Positions 45,912-56,538 are shown, counted from the first letter of the stretch. The stretch: DNA of 64,000 nucleotides from Ligustrum vulgare (GCA_963555705.1 OY743190.1:38546929-38610928); one strand, 5' to 3'. Numbers and translations are program-made. Notes: generated by a model from the letters alone, not told the origin.

Positions 45912-48499
45912 ATGTTAAAGCACGCAGCCAACTTCGTTTTGAAAGACAAAGTACTATACAAACGGATTTACACTACCCCGCTGCTACGTTGCATTGGGCT
46001 AGCAAATGGAAAATATGTAATGATGAAAATCCATGAAGGAACATGCGAAAATCATGTTGGAGAACTATCTTTGGCTCGCAAAGCCCTGAAACAAGGGTAC
46101 TTTTGGCCAACAATGAGGAAAGATGCTCATGATTTTGTCCACAAGTGTGACAAATTCCAACGCCACGCTGCCGTATTGCATCAACCCCACCACAAACTGA
46201 GAGTAGTGACCAGCCCATGGCCCTTCGCGAAATGGGGGATCGATATTATTTGGTCCATGCCCAGAGGAAGCAAGAACCACTGCTTTTCTATGGTGGTGAT
46301 GCGTGTCGCAATGCAGCAAAATAATAAATAATTCCTTACTCGCTAAATATTAATTAATAGTGTAGTAGTGAGATTAAGGGTCGATCCCACGAGGAACGGA
46401 AACTAATTTTAGTTGTTCGATCAATTAGAATGGAATGGGGGGTTTGTTGTTTGAAATTGCTTGAATAGAAAATATGCATAAGCATAAATAATTAAATATG
46501 ACTAGAGAATTAATATGAGAAGAAATCTTGTTCTCGGGTTCGGTTGTGCCCTCAATTAATGTTATACTTTTCCTTGTAACGTGTTTCTATTCCTAATTCA
46601 ATTATCAATCATAAATAATCAACAAGCTCTGATTATCTAAATTCTTCCTTATGTGTATTGATTCAAAACAAGTTCTTCGAACCAATTCTAGCCACGGACA
46701 ATCCTAAATAAGCTCGTAGGATTTAATACACGACTAGTATTAAAATTTAGAAGAATAGATTGAATTGGATCGTTAATTACACAAGCTCGAATTAATCAAT
46801 CCAAGTTGAATTATTACTAAACCTGCACGAGATTTATTTGCTACTAAAGTAAAGATTCAATGACAATTACGGATCAAGAATCTAAACATAGCATATTCAT
46901 GAATCCAAAGATCAATAATCCAATTGGCCAAATTAAACTATTAATCAAATAAACTCAATGAACATTCAAAACATAATAATCCAACAATTGAAATAAAGGA
47001 ATAAATTCACGCTACTAATTTGTAGGAAAAGAAAATAACATAATCGATTTAACACAACTTCCCCTTTGAACAAGATATGGAATTTAGCCTAGCATGGTTG
47101 TGGTAGATTCTTCAAGTTGCTTCATGAATTCCATTGTTGTTGATATTCTTGCACTTGAAAATCTCCCAAGAATGCTCTATATCTTTCTCTCAATTTTCCT
47201 CAATGTGTAGCCTCTTTCAAAAATAATAAAAGTCTCTTTTTCTTGTCATGAAATTCCCTTTTTATAGCCTCAATTTCGTGCTCTAGCTTTGGGCTCAAGA
47301 AATCCCAAAATTATTGAAAGAATTGAAATATGGAAATTTTTGACTGAAATAGTTACGGCCGTGAATTTCCTTTTACGGCCGTAACACAGTTTCTGCATAA
47401 TTCTCGCAAATTGAAGTTACGGCCGTAACATATCCACTTACGGCCATAAAGAGGTTTCTGCTGATTTTCTTCTTGCTTCAACAACACTTTTACGGCCGTG
47501 ACTTTGTTACCTTACGGCCGTAACTGTATTTGCACCTAAGTCCCCAAACTTCAGTTTTGAGTGCATTTTGGTCCTTTTTTCTTCTTTTCTCTTCTTTTAT
47601 GATCCTATACAATGTAAAACATAAAATGCATTATTAATACTTAGATAGAACCACATTATGGCATATTCGAGGATATAAGTGCATAAAATAAACGTAAACA
47701 TCACACTTATCAGGTGGCAATAGATTACTTTACTAAGTGGGTAGAAGCAGAGCCACTAATAAAGATCATCGAAGCTAATACTTCCAAATTCATTTGGAAG
47801 AACATAATATGTAGATTTGTTATCCCTCACTCCCTTGTGATGGACAATGCAAAACAGGTCAAGAACAAAAGAGTTGATGAGTTATGCGAAGAGATGGGCA
47901 TCTGCAAGTTATTTTCTTCACCACACCATCCACAGGAAAACGGACAAGTCGAAGCGGTGAACAACACCATAAAAAATACGTTGAAAAGGAAGTTGGAGTC
48001 AAAGAAGGGAGCCTGGGTAGAGGAACTTCCCCAAGTTCTGTGGGGGCTCCGAACCACGCGTCATATGGCCACGGGAGAAACCCCGTTCTCTATGGCTTAC
48101 TGAGTCGAGACAGTATGTCCAGTTGAGATCGGAGTCCCATCGCCTCGGGTGATTCACTTCAGTGAAGCACAAAATGAAGAGGCACAACGAGCTTGGCTCG
48201 AATTTTTACTAGAAAAGTGGAATGACTCTCAAATTGTGTTAGCTAGTTATCATGAAAAGATGTCGCGATATTATAACAAGAGAGTAAAGAAGTGGTCTTT
48301 TAGAATTGGGGACTTGGTTCTAAAGAAAGTACTCCTTTCAACTCAAGAACTAGGAGTAGGGACTCTAGGCCCCAAATGGGAGGGTCCTTACAAGATCATG
48401 CCTGAAGTAGTGCCAGGGACTTACCGGATAGAGGACCTCTCCGAAGTACCTTTGCCAAATCCGTGGAACACTGACCATCTTCGTCGTCACTATCATTGA
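45912..48499 (+). pseudogene. Integrase of TAT element, split by a solo LTR at 46297-47712
   Basis: The first part (45912-46291) contains the zinc finger region (HEGTCENHVG, then CDKFQRHAA) and WPFAKWGIDIIWSMP. Family members usually have LLGPFP and CxxCQ, so residues are altered. The second part (47714-48103) resumes AIDYFTKWVEAEPL, then HPQENGQVEAVNNTIK with the catalytic glutamate, WGLRTTRHMATGETPFSMAY and a stop TGA at 48101. The frame then continues to 48499 with VLKKVLLSTQELG, GPKWEGPYKI and PWNTDHLRRHYH, the usual TAT pol C-terminus. The copy is inactive. Confidence 0.82.
46297..47712 (-). mobile_element. 1.4-kb solo LTR with ACGGCCGT motifs in TAT integrase
   Basis: It has TG...CA termini (TGATGCGTGTCG and CACACTTATCA) and a perfect GGTGG duplication (46292-46296 and 47713-47717). 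On the minus strand a good promoter, GGCTATAAAAAGGG, lies near 47270, with the ACGGCCGT cluster (47353-47523) upstream of it. The conserved GTTCCTCGTGGGATCGACCC is downstream near 46380-46400, and the end is GACACGCATCA. This supports minus orientation and a U3-R-U5 order. The parent family is uncertain; TGAT...ATCA termini and the shared motif hint at kinship with the CRM-like group. No gene is inside. Confidence 0.85.
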
Positions 48500-49522
48500 A
48501 CTGGTTGTCTACTATACTTTGTATGTGCCTCATGTTTCCTATGATCATTTATGTTAAATAAATTACAAGTTATAATGAAATATGCTGGGGACTTCGCCAA
48601 TATTATTAGTAATATTGGTTTGTATTCAATTAAGGCGCGCACTCGTTGTTTTGTGGAAGTAATATAGTGAAAACTCCATTTACAAAAATTTGTGTTAAAC
48701 AAACTAACCAATACAACTATACCACGCATTGGTGTGAGACTCTCGCCAACTAGGGACTCACAGAGCTCATGGTGTGATAAACATAAGCTCCTCAGAAGAT
48801 AACCAAGGAAATGCGTAGCATATGAAGGTCACACCTAATTAACTAAGTTTGATTTCTCGACCCTCCTGTCAAGACAAGCTACCTCGCCGTTACCACTACA
48901 TGCAAATATTTTTGATACGAAGCTATTTACTCAAAAAAAAAAAAAAAAAGGGCATCCTTCTAAAAAGTTTGTTTGATAAATAAGCAAAGTTGTTCATCAT
49001 ATTTCGGCAGGCGAAACGTCATCCTCATTCAACCAGATCTAACCAATGGACATAAATATCTTGAAATTAGATCTGAGGGACTAACACAACGTCACAATGA
49101 CAAAGCTTTCTCCTTGGCACGAAAGGAGGATACAAACAAAAAAATCAAATTATTTCTAACTGATAAAAAATCAGGATATTCCAAACTGGTACAAGAATTG
49201 AAGAGTATGATTATAAACGGGACAATAGGATATAAACAGTCACTACACAAATTTAAGGAAAAATCATGGGAAAACTGAGCAGGAGCATCTTTGGCAGAAT
49301 TAGAAGCATCTTGGACAGAGGAGTCGTTAGCTGGCTTCAGAGAATTGCCTCGATGGCATCTTGAGGCTCTGGATAAAAAGCCTCTATGGGGGAAAGGTCC
49401 GAATCCGGAAAGCTCTCTTTCACATCCTTTAGAGCCATCCGAGCTCCAATGTTACCAAAGACCCTCAATATGGCTTCATATTAAGGGGTATCTTCGAAAG
49501 AATCTTTGAAGCCCTGGATCGC
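48500..49522 (+). other. TAT spacer between pol and the antisense gene
   Basis: No recognisable sense gene is present. Open frames at 48973-49278 (101 codons, lysine-rich) and 49291-49509 have no family resemblance. There is a 17-base A-run at 48932-48948. Such a spacer is normal in TAT elements. The first ~20 bp of the antisense gene's downstream region overlap its left end. Confidence 0.5.
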
Positions 49523-51785
49523 CTAGGAGACTTTGCTCCCAACAATCTCCTGCACCCTAGCTTTGATGTTCCGCTCCAGAACTTCCCTTATCCTAGTGTC
49601 CCGATGGGACTCTAGGGAAGTATAGTCCTCCTCAGCCTTCTTGCAAGCCTCGACCTCTCTCTCTAACCTGCTACTAACCTCAGTAAGCTCGTCCGTCAAT
49701 TTTATCTTCGTAGTATTGGCCTCATGCAAAGCCTAGTAGGTGACGACCTGGGGCGTTGTTGGCATCATCCAACTTCTTGCACAACGCGGCCACATCTGCC
49801 ATAGTAGACTTTCGAATTAGAGAGAGTCAGTCCTTTAGGCCATTAATCTCCCTCAACATCCTATCGAAAAGGAAAAGGGCCGTCTCAGTATCCTTTTTAT
49901 CTCACTCCATCTCCAAAACTGCAGTCTCTACCTCATCATCAGATCCATGGCTCTAATATTCATTGCTTTAGCAGCAAGTAGCCTGGGAGTAGGGGAGATA
50001 GTCGAAGAGTAAGCCTGCCACCCTTTTGTCTAAAACTGTTCCATGACCAAGGCAGCTCTGGCTGGTGGGGAAGATGGTAAGTCTAGGAGGATCGGAAAAA
50101 AAATGTCTCTGGGTAGAAGGAGGGATTTGATTTGGCCAACCTCAACAGTAACATCAAGGTAACATCATAATTCACCCAGGGGAGAGAGACGAGGGCATGT
50201 CCTCCTCTCCCAGCTGATCGAAAGGAGGGGGCGGAAGAAGTGAAGAAGAGCCCTTGCCAGGAGGTGGTGGAGGAGGAGCTGAAGGAGAATCTCTAGCCCT
50301 CTTTAGTCTCTTCAAGGAAGCAAGTTCGAAATCTGACTCCACCAACACAATGTCCTCTTGAGGTTCATCCTTAGGCGAGGTGTGGGTCAAAAATTTTACC
50401 TTCTTTCCGTCACCCTGGTCTGGCCTCTTCCCCTTGCCTTTCTCCTGAATTTGCTTGAAGCCGATCTTTTTTACCTCCAAAAGCTGAGGACCAGTTGGAA
50501 GCAAGGCGGGTGGGAGTAAAAGTGACGAAAAAAGGTCCTCAACTTGAGCAGAGGAAGCTTCGAAGACCTTTTTTGCAGCGTCCACTTGAAGGCCGGGCAA
50601 GCCCGTATTTGACAAAGAGCATGTTTGATTGAATTACCCCCTGAAAGGTGCCCTTGAAAACAAAAAGCTTCCTTACTCTAGAAAAAACCTCTTTCGGGAG
50701 TAAGTAGGTCGGAGTCTACCCTACCTAGGGAAGGAGTAAGATAAGTTAACATGAGGAGAGGGGTGGGTCCAAGAAACCACACAATCACACATTATCAACA
50801 AGGATAAAATAGGAACTCACGAGGCACGAAAAAGGTCCGGGGAACTGTGATCTTAGGAGCAGGGTCAATGGGTGAACTCTGCCATTCTCCAGGGTGTCCA
50901 ATAATGAAGGGAGAAAAAGTGCCTCGGTGAGCCAAGTAGTACCAATCTTTTACGTTGAACCTCACATCTTTTCCCGTCCTCACAGACTTCTTCAGGACAT
51001 GGAGAGTGTGGAAGACATGTAGAGAGAGGGGACGATCCGGGCTGACCTCTTACCACATCAACCATGTACCCACCGCCAGGGTCCAAAAGTTGGGGGGCAA
51101 CTAATAGGGACATAGATTGTAGCTTCAGAGCAAGGCCCTAAAGAAGGGTTGGAGAGGAAATCTCATCCCACATGCAAAGGTATCATAAAATACTGCAATT
51201 TGACTTGGCAGTGGACTACAGGGCCGACGTGCTTGGGTTAAGATATATTAAGCGAATCCCCTCTGGCATCCTGAACTTTGAGGGGGCACCCGCCAAGTCA
51301 ATTTTACGAATTTAGGATTCGACCTCACTACTCCGGATTGGGTTCATGGTCGATATGGTACCTTGATATCTTATTGACATAATCAACCAGGTTTCGACTT
51401 GGGAGACTTCCTCCTCTGACAACCCCTGTTCCTCCCTATGTTCTCTAAAGGGTACCCTAGTGCCCAAATCTATTTCTGGCACCTCGACAGAGGATCCTGC
51501 CACCTCTTCTCCCCTTAAGTCCCTATGACATTTACTCAAAAGTTCTTATAGCGATGCTTCCTCCTCGACTGACAGGTGGGCCATGTAGAGTTGGCTTTTT
51601 TCTTTTTCACTGTCAGAATCACCCAAACATATTAGACTACTACACTTCCTATTCCTCCTCCTTACACGTGTCCTAAAAAAAGAACTAAAAATCGATTGTG
51701 ACAAAGGGCAGAAACTTCTGATAGGAATTTCCATTACCACCAACTCCTGAGAACCCGTTCCCTCGACTCTTTCCATTTTCCCCAA
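49523..51785 (-). pseudogene. Antisense gene of TAT element (putative gypsy-type transposon protein), decayed
   Basis: Minus-strand pieces read as one protein. The N-terminus MGKMERVEG (51785) has an in-frame stop near 51545 and continues to 51312. A middle domain (about 51250-50800) reads FRMPEGIRL, then LVAPQLLDPGGGYMV, KDVRFNVKDWYYLAH and RTFFVPRE. A proline/lysine hinge follows (50615-50172, with a PPPPPPGKGSSS stretch), and the C-terminus (about 49990-49523) is coiled-coil with ELTEVSSRLEREVEACKKAE. The middle resembles the plant 'putative gypsy type transposon' domain that TAT elements carry antisense downstream of pol. A candidate 96-bp intron (50725-50820) starts GTGAGT and ends TTCCCTAG. 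Several stops and frame changes make it a pseudogene. Confidence 0.65.
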
Positions 51786-51925
51786 ATTCCAAACTTACCC
51801 AAAAGAGGATACCAAAAAAAAAGAAAAAGAAGAAAGGAAAATTCTCAAACAAGCACTCATGGATTCAAAGCTAAAAATAACAAGCATGCAATGAAGGAAA
51901 AGATTACCTGAAAGGAATTTTTCCC
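51786..51925 (-). other. Upstream region of the TAT antisense gene
   Basis: This A-rich 140-bp stretch precedes the antisense start codon. It is the probable 5' leader of that gene and holds no other gene. Confidence 0.4.
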
Positions 51926-52994
51926 TTCTTGCAAAGGTCATTTGGAATATCAAAGCAGAAAAAAAACTCTCTTTGGATTCGATGGATTAATCATGTTTAT
52001 CTTCGTAGAGCATCCTTTTGGAACTTATCCTCCAAAAAGGATGATTCACATTTGCTGAAAAAACTCCTTGTGTTAAGGGATGTTATTATTTCTAAAGAGG
52101 GTTCAATTGATGCTGCCATCACCAAATTGAACTTGTGGAACATTGGAGGAACTTTTGCTCAGCAGCTGCGTATGAATACTCTCATGACAGGGGCACCCTT
52201 ACAGCCTGACTACTGTTGTTTGGAACTCGTCCAATACCCCTAAACACTCTTTCATGCTTTGGTTGAGTGCTAAGGGCAGAATTCTCACAAAGGACGGGCT
52301 CAACATCCTGGATGCCAACACCGAATGTAGTTTTTGCAAATACCCGTTAGAGACGCAACAACACCTCTTCTTTGGGTGTGCTTTCTGCCGATAGATTTGG
52401 GACAAAGTCAGGGACTGGTTACACATTAAAAGATCTATGACTTCTCTGGCTAGTGCGATGAAATGGATGAAGAAAGAGGCTCGAGGTACGACTTGGCAAG
52501 GCAGATCCAAAAGAATTGCCTTGGCAGCCATCGTATTTCATATATGGATTGCAAGGAACCGACTTCTTTTTGTTGGACTTCGCCCAAACATTGACACCAT
52601 TGTAAGAAAGATCAAAACATGTGTATACAAGGCTCTTTTCACTTTGTATCCTCATGTTTTGAACCTTTATGAGTCGTTGGTTTTTTTTTTTTCTTCTATT
52701 CTTCCCAGGTATGCCTGGCGCTCTTGTATTTTGATTTGTCTTGTTTCCCAAATATGCCCGGTGTATACATGTATTTTTGCTCATTAGGAATGTCTCCTTA
52801 AGTGATTCTACTAGGTATGCCTGGTTTGTGTATGTATTTTTGTTATCCTTTTCATCTTACTTGGTTGTGTCCAAGTTTGTTTTGGCATTTGTGATACTTG
52901 CAAATAAGGATCCTTTGTAGTTCCCGGGTATGCCCTACGTATTTGTATCATTCTTTTGATCTTTATAATATATTTACATCTTTGATAAAAAAAA
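51926..52994 (+). mobile_element. 5'-truncated LINE (L1-type) 3' end with zinc-binding RT tail
   Basis: The fragment begins near LAKVIWNIKA. A frameshift in an A-run at about 51960 is followed by SLWIRWINHVYLRRASFW. Further on, PKHSFMLWLSAKGRILTKD, ANTECSFCKYPLETQQHLFFGCAF, ARGTTWQGRSKRIALAAIVF and IWIARNRLLF form the zinc-binding RT C-terminus (C-X2-C-X7-H-X4-C) of plant LINEs. There are stops at about 52241 and 52394. A 3' region with spaced GTATGCC(T/C)GG motifs and an A-run at 52987-52994 follow. No clear target duplication was found. It is a typical dead, 5'-truncated copy inserted in the TAT element. Confidence 0.78.
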
Positions 52995-53134
52995 TGGTGG
53001 AAATCAGCGGCCTTGAATCCAAAATAGAGCGGCGTCGTAGCTGAAAACCTTGATTGAAAAGGGGTTTCATTGATAAAGGACCTTTCCAGGAACTCAATGA
53101 GATTATTTGTAAAACAAGTTAGGAGGTTGGCTCT
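52995..53134 (+). other. TAT fragment between LINE and Tekay-3
   Basis: 140 bp of TAT untranslated sequence contain GTGGAAATCAGCGG. It ends in GCTCT, the target site of Tekay-3, and continues at 63239. Confidence 0.5.
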
Positions 53135-53554
53135 TGTAGCGACCGAGAAATTTTATTATAATAAAAGTTAAATTTATTAATATTTGTTGCTACGATTTCA
53201 TCCATTTTAAGAAAAACGTGTTCGTCTAGCCAATTAAATTATTTTAAAATTTCAAGAAAGAAATTTAAATTCCTTTAAATCTTTAAGTCCAAATTTCGAT
53301 TTTTCATTGGTCCGAAATTATTATTTCATTTTAAATCCAATATCCAAATTTTTATTTTGATACTATTATTTTAAACCCCAATCCAATTTCTCAGTCTCAA
53401 GGAAATAAATCCATACCAATAACTTGCCCAATTCACATTCAAAACTCCAAAACGTCTCCAATTCATTTTCTCCCCATTTATGTTGAAGTTACAGAATTTA
53501 ATCTCCATCATCATCACAGGAGTTACAACCTGTTTCAGCTCCCCAGGTGCCCAC

Positions 53555-53560
53555 TATAAA
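53555..53560 (+). promoter_or_regulatory. TATA box of Tekay-3 5' LTR
   Basis: TATAAA occurs in the context CCCACTATAAACCAG, about 50 bp before the donor-like GTAAGAA. The counterpart in the 3' LTR is at 61411-61416. Confidence 0.65.
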
Positions 53561-55076
53561 CCAGCCTCAATCCTCATTTTCACGTCCTTCACGCAATCAC
53601 TATAGTTGGGTAAGAAAATTTCTGCCTCTGTTTTCAATTCACACAAATGCTCCAGATTCCACCATTTACAACAATCTGAAATCCTCCAAACAAATTCATC
53701 AACCAAACTTCAATAAACAAACGCAGAACAATATACACAAATTACAGCTCGAGCCTCACACACTGCCAATTCCAAAATCCGCACATCCAGCATCGTCCTT
53801 GCAGAAACCTTAAGCATCAAATTCATATTTTCTGCATACCACCAACATCATCGACCAAATTCATCCTCAATCTACCATACTGATGCAAAATGGAAGGAAC
53901 TCAGTATCAATTTCGAACACAACCCCAGAACCAAGTTCACCTCCTCGTTCCAGAATGGCAGCCACGGTTGCACTGCCAATCATCATGGCCCTGATTTTCA
54001 GTCACCAACTACAAACCAACAGCAATCAAATTTCACCACTAACACCACCTGAACCGCAACCGCCGCTCGAAACCTCACCAATCGACCACCAACGATTTAC
54101 CCCAAAAGCAACCCAAACAATCACAAACACTCAAGAAATCAGAAAAAAAAAAAAAAAACGAAGCCCAACGTCTTACCTGGGTCATCGGCCGGATTATCGC
54201 CGGAAATAACTTCAAACCCGAACCTTGTAACTTCGATTTTTTGCACAAAACAATCTGACCCAAACCTTCATTTTTCATACACCCCACCGGCTCCACTGCC
54301 CTCTTGCACCGACGGTAGTATAACCGCCTGCGTCCAGCCGGCGGCTTCGGGTCGGAGAAGGGGCGAGCTCCGCTCGCCATCTCTCAATCTCTGTCTCGAA
54401 AGTGTAGAGAGGAGAGAGAGATTTTGATATAAATCAAAATCTGATTTTCAAATTTGCCCTTTAGTCCCAACTTTTAAAATCTGTCAATTTTGACCCCAAG
54501 TTTTTAATAGCTATTATTTAAGCCCTGCAGCTTTTAAAATATCCGAGTCAGTCCCCTTTATTTTGGAAAAATTTTAATTCAGTCCCAAAATCTTTTAATT
54601 TAGTCCCCAATATTTTTATTTTGTGTAAACACCCAAATTTATTCCAAACTTCTAATTTAAATTTATTTTTCTTTGGCTAGACGACGCAAGCGGACGATTA
54701 GAGACTTGAAGTTTTTCCCGCTCGATACATATACTCGTTAAGCTTTGAGGTAGACTCATACTCTATAATTTATTTAGCTATGATTTGCATGTGAATCTGA
54801 AATTATGTAAATCATATATGATGTTATGTTCATGTGATTAACCATGAGGGGTAAGACGGGCAAATGCTCTCCCGAAAATGGTGTAAGAAGAAGAAATGTT
54901 ATATGCGCTATAACTTCCATGCATAATTGCATGTTGAATTAAGACAAGGCAAGGCTACTTTCCGCACTTATGTGAATATGTGTTATGTTATGATATTATG
55001 AGAAAAGTATGTTAGCATGATTACATGTTTATGTGCAATTTATGGATTAAGTGAATTATTCGGTTATGAGTTTACT

Positions 55077-55097
55077 GAGTATTTCTTAGAAATACTC
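55077..55097 (+). promoter_or_regulatory. Conserved LTR stem-loop
   Basis: GAGTATTTCT and AGAAATACTC form a 10-bp stem with a one-base loop. It is followed 24 bp later by the acceptor-like TTTGCAG. Equivalents exist in all five Tekay-type LTR contexts here (2443, 24023 minus, 40115, 62931), with wobble-compatible changes. Confidence 0.5.
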
Positions 55098-55382
55098 ACC
55101 CCGTTATTAAAAATTTTTGCAGACTTCGGAAGCGGTGGCGAGTGATGGACACAAGTGGCAAAGAAATAATTAAATGTTATTTTAAATATTTAAATTTCTG
55201 GTTATTTTAAGTCAAACTTTATTTTACCGACTATGGTGAATTTGGATGAATGATTGGAATCATATTTTATGCAAAAATTTAAAAATTTCAATTATTTCCG
55301 TTAAATGAATATCTATTTTTAAATTTGAGTTTGAGACGATGAAGTAGCGTTTCGAGTATTTAGAACTCGGGGCGTTACAGAA

Positions 55383-55394
55383 TGGTATCAGAGC
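55383..55394 (+). promoter_or_regulatory. Primer-binding site of Tekay-3
   Basis: TGGTATCAGAGC starts three bases after the LTR end and is Met-tRNA type. It is followed by a 28-base A-run (55421-55448) and a donor-like CCGAAG/GTAAAG (GT at 55507) shared with Tekay-1 and Tekay-2. Confidence 0.92.
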
Positions 55395-55417
55395 AAGGTC
55401 TACGTTTCTGTAGACTT

Positions 55418-55450
<33 letters not shown>

Positions 55451-55753
55451 CAAAGGAGGTTTTCAAATATTTGCCACTGTCATCATTCTCTCCGCCGATT
55501 CCGAAGGTAAAGAATTTTATTATGAAGTGCATGATTACTGCTATGTTTATTTCGGATAATTGTTGCATATCTTATGAAAGTTAGATGAAGAAGAAAGAAA
55601 TTATATTCCGAAATAAGTAAAAGAATACGAGTTCGAGCATAATGGGAAATAAGAAGAAGAAGCATAATTTAAGAAATGTTTTTCATAAAATTTCCGTCCT
55701 CGAAATATAAGAACCCTAAACTGGACCTTGCATAATTGGTATTTTCTTTAGAT

Positions 55754-56332
55754 ATGGCACATTCTGGAAAGGGTCAACAGAATGAACCAAGAAACGAGTT
55801 TTCAGCTTACTTGTCCTTCCGAGTGGACCCACATACCACATTGTCTGATCATATATTCGGGTACCGTTCCTTACGTCGAAGGGCCATAGCCGGTGGTCTT
55901 AGGACGACGGACACTCAGTCCATCAATCATTTGTTGTCGACATTTCCAATAGATCAACAACAGCAAGCAACTCAGTTTTATAATGATGTAAAAGGACGTC
56001 TCGGCGAGGACGTAAGTTTTCCGAGAATGTGTATTGAGTTCTTGGTGCACTGGGACCGCTTTAGAGGCCTTGCCCCAGCGCCAGAACCAGAAGTGATTGT
56101 TATTTCGGATGACGATGACTCCGTCCCAGCGCCAGCGCTTGCTCCTGCGCCCGCGCTAGAAGTAATTGTCATTTCTGACGACGATGAGGAGGATGAACCA
56201 TTAGTGGTATCTGACGCGGAGTCAGGAATTTATAATTATACCCCTAGTTCACCAGGGTACTCGCCATGGTTCAATTATGGTGCCCCGCCAGCTGCACCAC
56301 CGTCTGGAGGAAATGGTTGGCTCAATGAGTAG
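55754..56332 (+). CDS. Extra Tekay ORF upstream of gag, 192 residues, with two SUMO-interaction-like motifs
   Basis: The ATG at 55754 follows TTTTCTTTAG; an upstream in-frame ATG at 55736 is possible, but the homologues begin M(A/S). Residues 1-110 are probably helical, with SDHIFGYRSLRRRAIAGG and FYNDVKGRLGEDVSF. Residues 114-122 and 137-146 each read VIVISDDD plus acids, the pattern of a SUMO-interacting motif (hydrophobic core followed by acidic residues). Alanine/proline repeats lie between them. The C-terminus has YTPSSPGYSP and a Pro/Gly tail. There is no protease, RT or zinc motif. Tekay-2 keeps a decayed homologue; Tekay-1 has lost it. The ORF ends 206 bp before gag. A role in targeting or silencing escape is only a hypothesis. 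Confidence 0.8.
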   Translation: MAHSGKGQQNEPRNEFSAYLSFRVDPHTTLSDHIFGYRSLRRRAIAGGLRTTDTQSINHLLSTFPIDQQQQATQFYNDVKGRLGEDVSFPRMCIEFLVHWDRFRGLAPAPEPEVIVISDDDDSVPAPALAPAPALEVIVISDDDEEDEPLVVSDAESGIYNYTPSSPGYSPWFNYGAPPAAPPSGGNGWLNE

Positions 56333-56538
56333 AATGGAATAGTATAGTTGTCAGCGTTAGCATTTTCCATTTCCAGTTATTCTCTTGATTTGATGTATCC
56401 TCACTTGAAGGAAATTTTAAGTTATGAATAAAAGATATTTTCCGTCAATTTTTCTTGAGTTGAGTGCATTATCGTGATGATGGGTTATGAATCGAGAACT
56501 TAAAAATATTTTCTTTCTGTTTCATTTTTTTAAGGAAA

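Larger units (their letters stand above)
53135..55379 (+). repeat. 5' LTR of Tekay-3
   Basis: It starts TGTAGCGACCGAG and ends ACTCGGGGCGTTACA. TATAAA lies at 53555-53560, a donor-like AGTTGG/GTAAGAA at 53610, a stem-loop GAGTATTTCT/AGAAATACTC at 55077-55097 and an acceptor-like TTTTTGCAG ending at 55122. Open frames inside (such as 53547-53813 and 53883-54209) change with poly-A length between the two LTRs and are not genes. Confidence 0.96.

Noticed and set aside
45683..46319. Minus-strand frames opposite TAT RNase H and integrase
   Set aside because: They are shadows of pol, not conserved as separate genes.
48973..49278. 101-codon lysine-rich frame after TAT pol
   Set aside because: It has no recognisable motif and lies in a decayed element; treated as spacer.
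53547..54209. Open frames inside the Tekay-3 LTR (and 61403-62281 in the partner LTR)
   Set aside because: They lie in the predicted LTR intron, end differently in the two nearly identical LTRs because of poly-A length, and show no family resemblance.
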